Positions 8,446 to 18,076 are shown, numbered from the stretch's first letter. The stretch: DNA of 52,026 nucleotides from Bacteroidota bacterium (GCA_947456185.1 CANGPW010000012.1:1-52026); one strand, 5' to 3'. Numbers and translations are program-made. Notes: generated by a model not told the origin, from the letters alone.

Positions 8446-8480
8446 AAAAAAAGCCGTTCAATATTGAATGGCTTTTTTTT
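8446..8480 (+). terminator. intrinsic terminator after metK
   Basis: AAAAAAGCC(G)TTCA pairs with TGAA(T)GGCTTTTTTT, giving a GCC/GGC-anchored hairpin with a run of eight T after it, 14 bp past the metK stop. Confidence 0.85.
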
Positions 8481-8663
8481 GTGTCCTAATGTTAAAAATA
8501 ACCCATAAAACTTACAATAATTTATTCTCTTTCATCATTCAATAATAATTTCGAAATTAAGTTAACTAGTCATTGAATATTCAATAAAACAATGAATTTG
8601 TATGTTTAATTGAGTTAACAACACAAGTTAAATAATGATATAAATACCTATGAATTTGAAACA

Positions 8664-8697
8664 AAAAAGGCTTCTACAAAGATGTAAAAGCCTTTTT
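8664..8697 (-). terminator. intrinsic terminator after gldN
   Basis: AAAAAGGCTTCTACA and TGTAAAAGCCTTTTT pair with one mismatch around a 4-nt loop. On the minus strand it ends in a T-tract about 20 bp past the gldN stop, closing the gld operon. The 180 bp between this and the metK terminator hold no gene, only short AT palindromes such as ATTGAATATTCAAT. Confidence 0.8.
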
Positions 8698-8716
8698 ATA
8701 TATTGAAAAATTAATT

Positions 8717-9577
8717 TTAGTATTCCCACATATCATGTTCCTTTTCGAACAAATCTTGTTTAATTCTTTCACCTTCTAAAATTGCAGCTACACCATTATC
8801 TTTAAATTCAGCTCTGTCTTTAATATACAAATCTTGATCATTAGATTGTTTAATGATGTAACTAGAAAATTGTCTTGATTCAAACCAATCATCAAATGTT
8901 ACTCTAGCGGCATCATTTTGGCGATTAAATACTTCGTAATTGATAAATAAATGTCTTAAATCCATTTCAGTAACAGGATTCATAGGATCAGCTTCTCTTG
9001 CATGGTATTTTAAAACACATAAATCTTGCTCATTTAACTCCACACCACCAATAATTGGTTTAAACTGAGGTGCAATTGCGATGATTCTTACAAAATAAGT
9101 ACTTAGTTTTTTATCAAAAATCCAATCCTCTATTACACGATAACGCTTAATTCTATCAATTGGTTTAAACACATTAATAATTGTATCTTGAATTTCTTGT
9201 TCTGGATCATTGGGATCTGGATTTACAACAATTGCAGTATCAATAGTCATGGTTATTATTTCCTCTTGAGTATATGTACCACTCAATGAATCGTCTCTGT
9301 ATGGAACCATTTTACCATTTTTAATGGCTTCATATACAATTACAGATAAAGGATTTTTAGGCCATGCCATTACCTGATTTTGCTTTTCCCTTACATCAAC
9401 CATTCTAATTACTCTTTTGGAGCTATTTACATCTGCTTCACGTAAGTATGGCCAAGCTACTACTTTACGTTCTTTTACTGCCTGACGATTATAAATAAAA
9501 TCATCATAAACTCCTTGTGCTTTTATATTTAAAAACAAAGCAAGTAATAAACAAATTGATACTATTTTCTTTTTCAT
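8717..9577 (-). CDS. gldN: gliding motility / type IX secretion protein GldN (PorN)
   Basis: 286 residues from the ATG at 9577, which starts MKKKIVSICLLLALFLN and ends its signal peptide at IKAQG. A more distal in-frame start at 9601 would overlap the end of gldM and lengthen the signal peptide unnaturally. The mature protein has the GldN landmarks VYDDFIYNRQAV, KVVAWPYLREADVNSSKR and VIRMVDVREKQN near its start, and a conserved RHLFINYEVFNRQND later. GldN is periplasmic and associates with the GldK lipoprotein to form the ring under the outer membrane of the type IX translocon. It is the last gene of gldKLMN, 7 bp after gldM, and is followed by a terminator. Confidence 0.95.
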   Translation of the reverse strand: MKKKIVSICLLLALFLNIKAQGVYDDFIYNRQAVKERKVVAWPYLREADVNSSKRVIRMVDVREKQNQVMAWPKNPLSVIVYEAIKNGKMVPYRDDSLSGTYTQEEIITMTIDTAIVVNPDPNDPEQEIQDTIINVFKPIDRIKRYRVIEDWIFDKKLSTYFVRIIAIAPQFKPIIGGVELNEQDLCVLKYHAREADPMNPVTEMDLRHLFINYEVFNRQNDAARVTFDDWFESRQFSSYIIKQSNDQDLYIKDRAEFKDNGVAAILEGERIKQDLFEKEHDMWEY

Positions 9578-9584
9578 AATTATT

Positions 9585-11165
9585 TTATTTGCAAATTGCA
9601 ATTACACCTTTAGGTATAGGTACTAAACCTTGAGGACCTTGAGCTTTAATATTTACTACTAAAACTTTATCGCCAGTTCTCACATTTTGTAAAATACCTC
9701 TCATTCTTGCTGGAACTAAATTACTACCATTTACAATCTCAAAAACTGAATTACCGGTTCTAGGTTGATAAATAATTGTAAAGTTTTTTACATCATACTT
9801 AATACCTTCAAATGCAAAATCTTTTAAAATTGTAAATACTGCATTTCCACCTTTAATTTTAGCGGCTTCAACATCGCCATCTGCATCTATGCTACCTAAT
9901 TGAGGAGTTGGCTTAGGAATATTTTTTAAACGGAACATCATATCTCCCATTTTCTTAGTAGTTCCATCAGCTTTTACTGAAACTGAGATTGTTAATTCTT
10001 TATTAACATCAGTAGGTTGAACTATGATGTTATACATCCCATTCTGACCCGCAGGAGATAATGAACCAACAGTTGAAGAAACCATAACTTGACTAGCATC
10101 AAAACCTGGGACAGAAACTGAAATTGGGTTAGGAATTGCTCTGTATATTACATTCATTTTAGTTGCAGAAACTACAGCTAAAGGTTGTGTTACAAAATAC
10201 TCACTTTCAAATTCATATTTTTTATCAGTACCATCAATTTGTTTTTGAGTAATTACACCTTTGTATTTTTTCAATCCTTGACCACTTGCAGATACTGAAT
10301 ATTTACCAATACCACTTTCTACATTTACATTATTTCCATTAACAGATAAGTCAAAGGTAGAACGTGAACTAGATGCAGCTAAAAATATATCAGCCTCATA
10401 TTTTCCACCAGCTATAATATAAGTTCCTCTGTTAGGAATTACTTTAGCTTCAAATTGGTCAACTACTATATTTACTTTTGTTAAATCTTTTTTCAACTCA
10501 TCTAAAACTTGTGCTTCCGTATTTTTTACATCATTTTCTGTTTTTGTTAATAAAGTAATTACTGCAGCTAATGGTGAATGTTCAAATAATTCTGATTCCC
10601 AAGTTTGCGTACTTTCTTTACTTACATCAGTATTTAAATCACTTTTAATAAACTTTTGTAAATCTGGAGACAATACAGAAATCATATCAGTTCTCCATTT
10701 ATTTATGTTATTTTTTAATTCAGCACCTTTTCCTTGAATAATTAATAAATTGGCATGCTTTTCCATATTAGAAGCATCTTCAATTTCTTCATCTTGCTTA
10801 CCTTCTTTTCTTCCTGAATGTTTAGCATTTGGCTTACCATCTTTATCAACGCCATCTATTAACAAAGTTTTCAAATCACCTAAATATTTTAAAGCTTCTT
10901 TTGCTGTTTTATCACATTTAACTGCTTGAACTTGGGCATTCTTACCTTTCTCATCAGAAGGATTATTGGTTACATAAGAATCTATTGATTTTAAAATATC
11001 TGCATTTTTTTTATCAATATTTGCTCCTGCTTTTTCCATACTTACTTCCACTAAGTGAAAGGCTCTTAAAATTTCGGCAGATACATTCAATGCAAGTAAT
11101 GCTGTAAGCACTAAATACATCATGTTTATCATCTTCTGCCTTGGTGATACATTTCCTCCTGACAT
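9585..11165 (-). CDS. gldM: gliding motility / type IX secretion protein GldM (PorM)
   Basis: 526 residues, the family's usual length. It begins MSGGNVSPRQKMINMMYLVL, running into the single N-terminal membrane helix (LTALLALNVSAEILRAF). A long helical and beta-rich periplasmic part follows. GldM and GldL form the inner-membrane motor that uses the proton gradient to drive type IX secretion and gliding; the GldM periplasmic arm reaches the GldK/GldN ring. Gene order and the 62-bp gap from gldL are canonical. No Shine-Dalgarno sequence is evident, as usual in this phylum. Confidence 0.95.
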   Translation of the reverse strand: MSGGNVSPRQKMINMMYLVLTALLALNVSAEILRAFHLVEVSMEKAGANIDKKNADILKSIDSYVTNNPSDEKGKNAQVQAVKCDKTAKEALKYLGDLKTLLIDGVDKDGKPNAKHSGRKEGKQDEEIEDASNMEKHANLLIIQGKGAELKNNINKWRTDMISVLSPDLQKFIKSDLNTDVSKESTQTWESELFEHSPLAAVITLLTKTENDVKNTEAQVLDELKKDLTKVNIVVDQFEAKVIPNRGTYIIAGGKYEADIFLAASSSRSTFDLSVNGNNVNVESGIGKYSVSASGQGLKKYKGVITQKQIDGTDKKYEFESEYFVTQPLAVVSATKMNVIYRAIPNPISVSVPGFDASQVMVSSTVGSLSPAGQNGMYNIIVQPTDVNKELTISVSVKADGTTKKMGDMMFRLKNIPKPTPQLGSIDADGDVEAAKIKGGNAVFTILKDFAFEGIKYDVKNFTIIYQPRTGNSVFEIVNGSNLVPARMRGILQNVRTGDKVLVVNIKAQGPQGLVPIPKGVIAICK

Positions 11166-11227
11166 TATTTTTTATTTATTTTAAAAATGAATATTTATTT
11201 ATTGAACTATTTATATTGTAAAAGAAA

Positions 11228-11902
11228 TTATCCTTTTACAGTCATAGCTGATAACATGTTACCATAAACTCCATTTAATGAAGTTAAGTTTTTCGATAAC
11301 TTATCCATTTCCAATTTAAATGTTTCAGCTTGTTTAGTAGAATCATTTAAGGTACTAACTGTTCTATTTAAACCACCAACAAACTCGTTGATTGATTTTA
11401 AATGATTATTAGATTCAGTAATTTCTAATTCATAAACTGAATTTAAAGAAGCCAAATTTTTTGTCATTCTTTCTATTTGACCAGCATATTCTTTTGAACC
11501 AGCACTTGACAAATCTTTTAATCCTGCAACATTTTCATTTAAAGAACGGAAACCATTACCTAAGCTATTGATTAAATCTGGACCAATTTTAGCTTCTTCC
11601 ATCATTTTGTCCAACTGTTGGGTTAAACCTAATCCTGATTTTGCTTTTTTAGGTTCTTTAGAATCTAATCCTGATAATTCAGGATATACTAAAGTCCAAT
11701 CTGGTTCTTGGTGTGGTTTTTCAAAAGCTGAAACCGTAAAAATAGCTGCTTCAGTTAATAATCCAATTGTTAACATTGTATCAGCACCTTTCCAATGCGT
11801 AATTTTAAATAATGCTCCAACGATTACTACTGCCGCGCCTAAACCATAGGCTTTACCCATGAACGATTTAAATCCTTTGCTTTCTAAGAAACTGTTTGCC
11901 AT
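11228..11902 (-). CDS. gldL: gliding motility / type IX secretion protein GldL (PorL)
   Basis: 224 residues. Two close membrane helices occupy about residues 16-31 (AYGLGAAVVIVGALFK) and 40-60 (ADTMLTIGLLTEAAIFTVSA). The segment THWKGAD between them and EPDWTLVYPEL after the second are GldL landmarks. The rest is a long cytoplasmic coiled-coil tail. The acidic residue in the second helix (LLTEAA) is the one known in the family to matter for proton-driven motor action. It is the second gene of gldKLMN, 44 bp after gldK. Confidence 0.95.
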   Translation of the reverse strand: MANSFLESKGFKSFMGKAYGLGAAVVIVGALFKITHWKGADTMLTIGLLTEAAIFTVSAFEKPHQEPDWTLVYPELSGLDSKEPKKAKSGLGLTQQLDKMMEEAKIGPDLINSLGNGFRSLNENVAGLKDLSSAGSKEYAGQIERMTKNLASLNSVYELEITESNNHLKSINEFVGGLNRTVSTLNDSTKQAETFKLEMDKLSKNLTSLNGVYGNMLSAMTVKG

Positions 11903-11946
11903 GTCTTTTTTAATTTTTTTGTTAATTGTTAGTTAGTTTAATTGTT

Positions 11947-13224
11947 TTATTTTTTGTCTTTGTTAGAGCGTCCTATATAACTCATTACACAACGGAAACC
12001 GGTATAAGAATTGCAACTATCTTGATATTCATATGTTCTTGTACCACATTGTAAATAATATGCTACATCTTTCCATGAACCTCCTCTAATAACTTTACGT
12101 TTTAATGTTTCAGCTACATCTGGATCATCTTCAACAACTTCAAATTGATAATCAGGATTATTATCATGTGAAAATAAATTTGTATTAGTTTCATAAGCAG
12201 ATGCTGTCCATTCCGCAACATTTCCACTCATGTCATATAAACCAAAATCGTTAGGAAAATAAGAACTAACTCTGATTGGATAATGACCACCATCTGAAAC
12301 ATATTCGCCTCTACCTGGTTTATAATTGGCCAACGAACAACCTTTAGCGTTTCTTACATAATAGTTACCCCATGGATAATGATTTTGATCTCTACCACCA
12401 CGAGCAGCATATTCCCACTCATATTCTGTTGGTAATCTAAATTCTGTAACTGTTGGCTCATCTACTTCTGTATAAAAACTATTCAAATGATTTGTTCTCC
12501 AATAACAAAATGCACGAGCTTGATGCCAACTTACACCAACGGCAGGATAATCATCATATTTTGGATGCCAAAAATAAACTTGAGATAATGGCTCATTGTA
12601 CGAATAAGTAAAATCGCGGATAAAAACTAAAGTATCAGGATAAATTTTAACAATTTTTTCTTTTTTGAAATCAGCTTTTGATCTTTTATATGCATCTTGA
12701 CGTTTCAATGCTGATGCAGCTTTTAAGTCAATATAATTGTATTTATATTCTAACTTACGAACATCTAATTGCTTTTGACGATAATAACTTTCAGCTTCGT
12801 TATAATACATGTCCTGCAATGAAGAAATGTCAGTATTTTTATCAATTCTTTTATTATAATCTAAAGCTACATAATTATTTCCAAATCCATCATCAACTTC
12901 TTGTGTAAATTCAAGTTTAGTTCTCATGAATGAGTCAACAACTGCATATACAAATTGACGATATTCATTATTTGTTATTTCAGTTTCGTCCATGTAAAAT
13001 GCTGAAACAGAAATTTGTTTATTTGGAGCTAACATTGCCATAGGCACATCTTGCTCTGTGGCACCAATATGAATTGAACCTGTAGGTACATAAACTGTTC
13101 CTTGAGGTTGTGGGTGAAACCACTGTCTGCGTCCAGGAACGCCAGTAAGTTCGCCATTATTGGAGCTGCAACCTGCCAATGTAGCAGCTACAATGATTAA
13201 CAATATTGAGTTTATTTTATTCAT
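11947..13224 (-). CDS. gldK: gliding motility / type IX secretion lipoprotein GldK (PorK)
   Basis: 425 residues. A lipoprotein signal ends ATLAGC with Cys19. The body is an FGE-sulfatase-like fold: MDETEITNNEYRQFVY, then FRLPTEYEWEYAARGG, then YDMSGNVAEWTAS and VIRGGSWKD near the C-terminus. GldK is an outer-membrane lipoprotein that rings the type IX translocon with GldN and has no known enzymatic activity. It is the first gene of gldKLMN and lies behind an excellent promoter at 13257-13286. An internal stretch of about 90 residues rich in Lys, Asp and Tyr (around residues 100-200) is family-typical. Confidence 0.96.
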   Translation of the reverse strand: MNKINSILLIIVAATLAGCSSNNGELTGVPGRRQWFHPQPQGTVYVPTGSIHIGATEQDVPMAMLAPNKQISVSAFYMDETEITNNEYRQFVYAVVDSFMRTKLEFTQEVDDGFGNNYVALDYNKRIDKNTDISSLQDMYYNEAESYYRQKQLDVRKLEYKYNYIDLKAASALKRQDAYKRSKADFKKEKIVKIYPDTLVFIRDFTYSYNEPLSQVYFWHPKYDDYPAVGVSWHQARAFCYWRTNHLNSFYTEVDEPTVTEFRLPTEYEWEYAARGGRDQNHYPWGNYYVRNAKGCSLANYKPGRGEYVSDGGHYPIRVSSYFPNDFGLYDMSGNVAEWTASAYETNTNLFSHDNNPDYQFEVVEDDPDVAETLKRKVIRGGSWKDVAYYLQCGTRTYEYQDSCNSYTGFRCVMSYIGRSNKDKK

Positions 13225-13256
13225 TTTTTTATCAAAAATATTTAAATATAGAAAGG

Positions 13257-13286
13257 CAAAAATATAAATTCTATTGAAAAATACAA
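13257..13286 (-). promoter_or_regulatory. promoter of gldKLMN
   Basis: On the minus strand TTG (13286-13284) is followed after exactly 19 bp by TATTTTTG (13264-13257) and C. That is a full match to the Bacteroidota TTG-N19-TAnnTTTG promoter. It ends 32 bp before the gldK start codon. Confidence 0.65.
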
Positions 13287-13344
13287 GTTTATAAACAATT
13301 TTATGTAAAATGTATGTTATGTAAACGTAAACAATTTATTTTTA

Positions 13345-14397
13345 TTATAACATTCTTGGTGTTTTAATCGGAAAAAATGGTTTTGGTGGCTTAGGATCAA
13401 ATTTAAATCCAAAACAATATCTTAAAGTTATTTCATGAGATCCTTGACTGTATGAAATAATATCACTAGTTATTAAATCGTAACTATACATCAAATTTAA
13501 AGAATTTGTACCTAATGGGAAATTATATCCAGCTAATACACAAAATTCTTGTGGTGTTCTGTAAGTTAAACCTCCAATAATTTTTTGGTCATAAACTGCT
13601 AAACAATTAAAATCAAAATTATGTTTTGTTCCATCTGTTTTATAAATAATATTAGGGTTCAAATCTAAGTTTGAAATAACCTGTTGGTAAGTTGCACCAG
13701 CCATTGCATAATAATGTCTTTGCGATTGCAAATCAAATTGAGCTTTAGTAGCATCATCAACTAATTTAACTAAGGGACTATTCAAATGTAAGCTTGAAAC
13801 ACCAAAATAAAAATCGTTAAAAATACTCAATTGAGGTAAAGTGTAATATAAACCAAAATCTACATTTAACGAATTTCCTGTAACAGTACCCTTTGGTACT
13901 TTGGGATCAGAAGGGTCATTAGCAATTAATTGTTTACCATCAATTGAATTTTGTATTGCTCCAATACCAATACCTCCAGCTAATTTTGAACCATTATCAA
14001 AAGGATGAATATATGCCAAACTAATTGTTGGAGCTAATGTAGTGGTGAATCCTAATTGGTCTTGCCAAATATTTAGACCTATTCCAAAACGACCAATATT
14101 ACCATGAATTCCAAAATTTTGAGTAGAAGGAGCGCTTCCTCTTCCAACTGGTGAAGCGTTTATTCCTGTTGCATCGTTTACAAAAGCATTTCCATTACCG
14201 TATCCAACCCACTGTGTTCTAAATGTTCCATTCACACAAATTTTACCAGCTGTAGAGCCCGCAAAACCAGGATTATAAAACAATTTATTATTCATAAATT
14301 GGGTAAATTGAGGATCTTGTTGTGCTTTAATTTGATTGGTTATAAAACCAAAAATTAATATCAATATAGTAAATTTTATTTTCATCAAGCGATACAT
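13345..14397 (-). CDS. PorP/SprF family type IX secretion outer-membrane protein
   Basis: 350 residues from the first ATG; a second ATG at 14385 (MKIKFTILILIF) is equally good for the signal peptide. The mature start QQDPQFTQFMNNKLFYNPG is the classic PorP/SprF opening, followed by FAGSTAGKICVNGTFRTQW. The rest alternates short beta strands, as in an outer-membrane barrel, and ends in an aromatic-rich strand (ITLRYCFGFKFD). PorP-type proteins partner with the translocon or with particular exported surface proteins. It sits 120 bp upstream of gldK on the same strand, the arrangement known from porP-porK-porL-porM-porN. Confidence 0.92.
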   Translation of the reverse strand: MYRLMKIKFTILILIFGFITNQIKAQQDPQFTQFMNNKLFYNPGFAGSTAGKICVNGTFRTQWVGYGNGNAFVNDATGINASPVGRGSAPSTQNFGIHGNIGRFGIGLNIWQDQLGFTTTLAPTISLAYIHPFDNGSKLAGGIGIGAIQNSIDGKQLIANDPSDPKVPKGTVTGNSLNVDFGLYYTLPQLSIFNDFYFGVSSLHLNSPLVKLVDDATKAQFDLQSQRHYYAMAGATYQQVISNLDLNPNIIYKTDGTKHNFDFNCLAVYDQKIIGGLTYRTPQEFCVLAGYNFPLGTNSLNLMYSYDLITSDIISYSQGSHEITLRYCFGFKFDPKPPKPFFPIKTPRML

Positions 14398-14573
14398 ATT
14401 TAAATATTACAGTTTTCAATAATAATAAATAAAATTAAATAAACAAAAGAATTGATTGATAGTAAAATGAAATTTATTTGACTAGTGTATAATAAAAAAA
14501 ACAAAAAAATAATAAATGCCTAATAATTAAAAAGTTTCATTTTAAATTATAAGTATAAAAAGACAAATATTTT

Positions 14574-15332
14574 TTACTTTTCTTTATTAATTTCAACAAT
14601 AAATTTATCAATTGCACCAACCATGGATGGTGTTTCAGGAATTGGAGCTTGAATATTTGCTGTTAAATTTTCGTCTTTTATAGCTTTTATAGTTGTAGCA
14701 CCCCATGCTGCAATCACAGTTTTATTTTGCGTAAAATCAGGAAAGTTTTCAAATAATGAGCGAATATCTGCTGGACTAAAAAAAGCAATGATATCGTAAT
14801 TAACATTACTTAAATCTTGTAAATTAGCGGAGGCAATTCTATAAAAATAAGCTTCTTTAAAAACAATTTTGTTTTTTTTCATGTACTTCTCAATGTCTTG
14901 TTTACGCCAATCACTACAAGCAAATAAATATTTATCTTTTGAATGAGTTTTAAAAAGTGGAAATAATTGTATTTCTGTTCCTTTTCCAATAAAAACTTTA
15001 CGCTTGCGTACTTGAATATATTTAGAAAGATAATTAGCAATACTTTCATTTACACAAAAATATTTCATTTCTATTGGCATTTCCATTTTTAAATCAGCAC
15101 ATACTCTAAAAAAATTGTCAACAGCATTTCTAGAATTTAAAATGATTGCGGTATAATCTAAAATATTTATTTTTTGTGCTCTAAACTCTTTTGGACTTAA
15201 AGGATGTACTTCAATAAATGGTCTAAAATCAATTTTTAAATTGTATTTTTTAGCAAGATCAAAATAGGGAGATCGCTCCGTTTCTGGATTTGGCTGACAT
15301 ACAAGTACACTTTTTACTTTTGTGTTTTTCAA
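14574..15332 (-). CDS. hemD: uroporphyrinogen-III synthase-family protein
   Basis: 252 residues. It starts with TTG (MKNTKVKSVLVCQP), whose last bases form the TGA stop of the upstream gene, so the two are translationally coupled. The HemD pattern is seen as two alternating alpha/beta halves: IILNSRNAVDNFF in the first, then IIAFFSPADIRSLFENF and VIAAWGATTIKAI in the second. HemD cyclises hydroxymethylbilane to uroporphyrinogen III in haem, sirohaem and B12 synthesis. No other tetrapyrrole gene is nearby. It sits between a membrane protein and the type IX cluster, so a second role is possible but speculative. The family is poorly conserved, so the assignment rests on fold-like pattern and a familiar neighbourhood. 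Confidence 0.75.
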   Translation of the reverse strand: MKNTKVKSVLVCQPNPETERSPYFDLAKKYNLKIDFRPFIEVHPLSPKEFRAQKINILDYTAIILNSRNAVDNFFRVCADLKMEMPIEMKYFCVNESIANYLSKYIQVRKRKVFIGKGTEIQLFPLFKTHSKDKYLFACSDWRKQDIEKYMKKNKIVFKEAYFYRIASANLQDLSNVNYDIIAFFSPADIRSLFENFPDFTQNKTVIAAWGATTIKAIKDENLTANIQAPIPETPSMVGAIDKFIVEINKEK

Positions 15333-16291
15333 CTTAAATAGCTATTTAAAATTTTTATAAAAATTAACCACGGACTTATTTCCAAAGCGCAAATATAAAT
15401 AAATAAGTAAAAAAATGGCAATGAGTTATTACTAATTTGATTTAATAAGTATCTTATGATGCGGTAAATGATGGCGGAAAAAAATATTGCAAGCATGGCA
15501 AAAAAGATGGTTTGCGTTAATTGTAAACTACTTAGATAAATATAAAATATTGAAAACAATAATAAAATAAAGCTTAAAAAATTTGAAATTTGAATGGTAT
15601 TAATTATCATTTTAGTAGACGAAATCATGTCATTTAATAAAAATCCAACTAAAAAATATATCAAAAACTTAATAGAGTATATAATTATGATTGAAAATGA
15701 AATTATCCAAACTAATTGATAATATTCAAATTCATTGAAAATTTGATTGTATTCAAAAAAGTGATTTAAAATGAGTGAAAAACTTAAAATGTAAATAATG
15801 AATAAATGAACAGAAATCCATGAAAATTTAGCATCATTTAAACCTTTTATGGATGATAGAAAAAAGAAATCGAATACTGAGAAAGCAGACTCCTCAAATT
15901 TACGTGGACTAGCTAATCTGATTAATGCTAAGTATAAAATTAAGCTCAATATAAACCAAATTTTCCAATGATTATTATTTACATAAATTGGTTTTATTTG
16001 TTTTAAATACGGCAGTTCTCTTTGGCTCGAAAGTTCAGATAACCCTATTGTATTGCTTATTCCAGATAGTTTTATTGTTGGATTAAAAATAGAAAGTAAA
16101 ATACGTTCATTTTTTAACGAATCAAGCAATGAAAAGGTTTTTGAAATTGTTAAAGTAGAATCTATAATTGAATTACTAATGGAATCATTTATTGAATCAT
16201 TTGGTAAATCATTTACAGCATTATTTTGTGCATTTAAATTGATTAAAGCACAAAAAATAAACATGCAAAAAAATATTCTATTAAAATTCAT
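15329..16291 (-). CDS. DUF4271-type membrane protein
   Basis: 320 residues. A signal-like N-terminal helix is followed by a Ser/Asp/Asn-rich stretch of about 70 residues. Then come several membrane helices, starting IWFILSLILYLALIRLASP and including FIIYILSFSLILNHFF and FSFIIIYSIKFLIYF-like segments. The motif RLASPRKFEES after the first helix and the layout match the DUF4271 family of Bacteroidota, which has no assigned function. It overlaps hemD by 4 bp and follows the BamA-like gene after 3 bp, so the three form a tight operon just upstream of porP-gldKLMN. A role in envelope assembly is inferred from this position only. Confidence 0.7.
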   Translation of the reverse strand: MNFNRIFFCMFIFCALINLNAQNNAVNDLPNDSINDSISNSIIDSTLTISKTFSLLDSLKNERILLSIFNPTIKLSGISNTIGLSELSSQRELPYLKQIKPIYVNNNHWKIWFILSLILYLALIRLASPRKFEESAFSVFDFFFLSSIKGLNDAKFSWISVHLFIIYILSFSLILNHFFEYNQIFNEFEYYQLVWIISFSIIIIYSIKFLIYFLVGFLLNDMISSTKMIINTIQISNFLSFILLLFSIFYIYLSSLQLTQTIFFAMLAIFFSAIIYRIIRYLLNQISNNSLPFFYLFIYICALEISPWLIFIKILNSYLS

Positions 16292-16294
16292 TTT

Positions 16295-18076
16295 TTAAAA
16301 ATAATTGATATAACCAAAATGTATTTTAGCACTATTAAATTCAATTGGATTTTGATATTGTTTTCCAACAGCATATATTAAAGTAAAAAGTCCAGCACCG
16401 CTTTCAAAAACTATACCCGCGCCCAATCCAAATGGATTATCGTATTGATTAATTTTTCTTGTTTCATTTAAATACCAAGCTTGGTTATAAAAAGCAAAAA
16501 CATTAGAGTTTTTACCTAATAAATACCTGAGCTCAGCATTTGCAATTGCAAACTTATTTGCAAATATACTTTGTTCATCGAACCCTCGAAGTGTTTTTAA
16601 TCCACCAATGCGAAAAAGTTCATTCAAAAATAGACTTTCCGTTTGAAACCAAGCGGAATTCACATCAGTTTTTACAATAAAATTGTTGGTAATTTTAAAA
16701 TATTTTTCTGCTTTAAATGTAATTCTATATTGCGTATAGCTTAATTTTATAGAATCATATATTTTATATAAAATACCGCTTCCATTGTCTAATTGAATCG
16801 TATTAATTGTTGAATTTTTTAATATATTTTTTGTACCAATGGCAAAATCAATTTCAAAAACATATCCTTTTGAAGGATTGGGTAAATAGTTAATTTTTGT
16901 TTTCTTAAAACCAATTCCATACAAATCTTTTTTTACATCATTTATATTTGGTAAACTTCTATTATTCTTAATAAAATTTGTATCTATTGTAATTAAAGAA
17001 GTAGATTGTGTGGCATAAAAAACTTTAAAATAATCAGTACCAATAAAGCGATATTGAAATGAAAAATCGTTTTGTAAATCAAAAAAGGAAGTATCGTAAA
17101 GCAATAAATTTAAGCCATAATCAAAAGCAATTTTCGAATTGAAAATATATGGATAATTTAATTTAAACTTTAATTCTTGTGAGTTATTTAAAAAACTTCT
17201 GTAGTTTAAATCCAACGATTTTCCGCTACCTAAAATATTCTGTAATTTTAAATTGATATCACCAGTAATAATTAATTTGTTGGCTTGACTACTGTTTGGC
17301 GCAAAGCCAATAATTCCATCAAAACTACTTGCTTTTCTATTATTGATATAGGAAATCAATTTTGCTTTATTTCCATAAAAATATATTACCGATGACTGTG
17401 TTAAACTTAAATATGGAAGTTCCGAAATTCTACTATCGGTTTGCTTTAAAATACTTTCATTATAAAATTTACCTGCTTTTATATTGGTATAATTTGCTAA
17501 AAACCGCGGACTAATATTAATATTCCCAATTACTTTTATAGAATCAAAAAATATTTGTGGACCTTTATTAAATAATATTTTTGCCGTAATAGTAGAACTA
17601 TCAATTTGAACAGCATCCAAACCAATAGCTGCAAATGGATAAGAATTGTTTTGAAGCCAAACCAATGCATTTGAAATTTTTTGAGCAAATACATTTGGAC
17701 TAAAAACTTGATTTGAAAAATCACTCGTTGTAAATCCTGCAGCATTTAATAAATAAAAATCTGTTCCAACATTTTTAATTTTTAACCACTTAAATGATTG
17801 ATTTAAATTGATAGTTATTTCAGCTGAATCTGATTTAAAATATTGTGTATTTATGGCAGTTAAAATATATGATTTTTGAGTACAAAAAATCAATATTTCA
17901 TTCACAGTTTGGTGTAATTGTAAACTATCGCTTAACTGATTTGGAAGTTTTATTTCTGCTTCAATTTTTTGAGCATTATTTCCAATAAAGCGATAATTTA
18001 CTTTGATTGGATTTTGTGCCAATGCTGCAAAATTTGATACCAAAAGGCACCAAAAAAAAATATTGCTTACTTGCAT
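16295..18076 (-). CDS. BamA/TamA-like outer-membrane barrel protein
   Basis: 593 residues from the ATG at 18076 (MQVSNIFFWCLLVSNFAAL, cleaved near AQNP); an upstream GTG at 18091 adds five residues. The N-terminal half has POTRA-like alternation, with GPQIFFDSIKVIGNINISP a clear POTRA strand. The C-terminal half is a surface-antigen (D15) barrel with the diagnostic GGLKTLRGFDEQS (the RGF loop of the Omp85 family) and ends in an aromatic residue (HFGYINYF). The length suggests TamA- or patatin-barrel-type proteins rather than BamA itself, which usually has five POTRA domains. It is the first gene of the tight operon with the DUF4271 gene and hemD. Confidence 0.85.
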   Translation of the reverse strand: MQVSNIFFWCLLVSNFAALAQNPIKVNYRFIGNNAQKIEAEIKLPNQLSDSLQLHQTVNEILIFCTQKSYILTAINTQYFKSDSAEITINLNQSFKWLKIKNVGTDFYLLNAAGFTTSDFSNQVFSPNVFAQKISNALVWLQNNSYPFAAIGLDAVQIDSSTITAKILFNKGPQIFFDSIKVIGNINISPRFLANYTNIKAGKFYNESILKQTDSRISELPYLSLTQSSVIYFYGNKAKLISYINNRKASSFDGIIGFAPNSSQANKLIITGDINLKLQNILGSGKSLDLNYRSFLNNSQELKFKLNYPYIFNSKIAFDYGLNLLLYDTSFFDLQNDFSFQYRFIGTDYFKVFYATQSTSLITIDTNFIKNNRSLPNINDVKKDLYGIGFKKTKINYLPNPSKGYVFEIDFAIGTKNILKNSTINTIQLDNGSGILYKIYDSIKLSYTQYRITFKAEKYFKITNNFIVKTDVNSAWFQTESLFLNELFRIGGLKTLRGFDEQSIFANKFAIANAELRYLLGKNSNVFAFYNQAWYLNETRKINQYDNPFGLGAGIVFESGAGLFTLIYAVGKQYQNPIEFNSAKIHFGYINYF

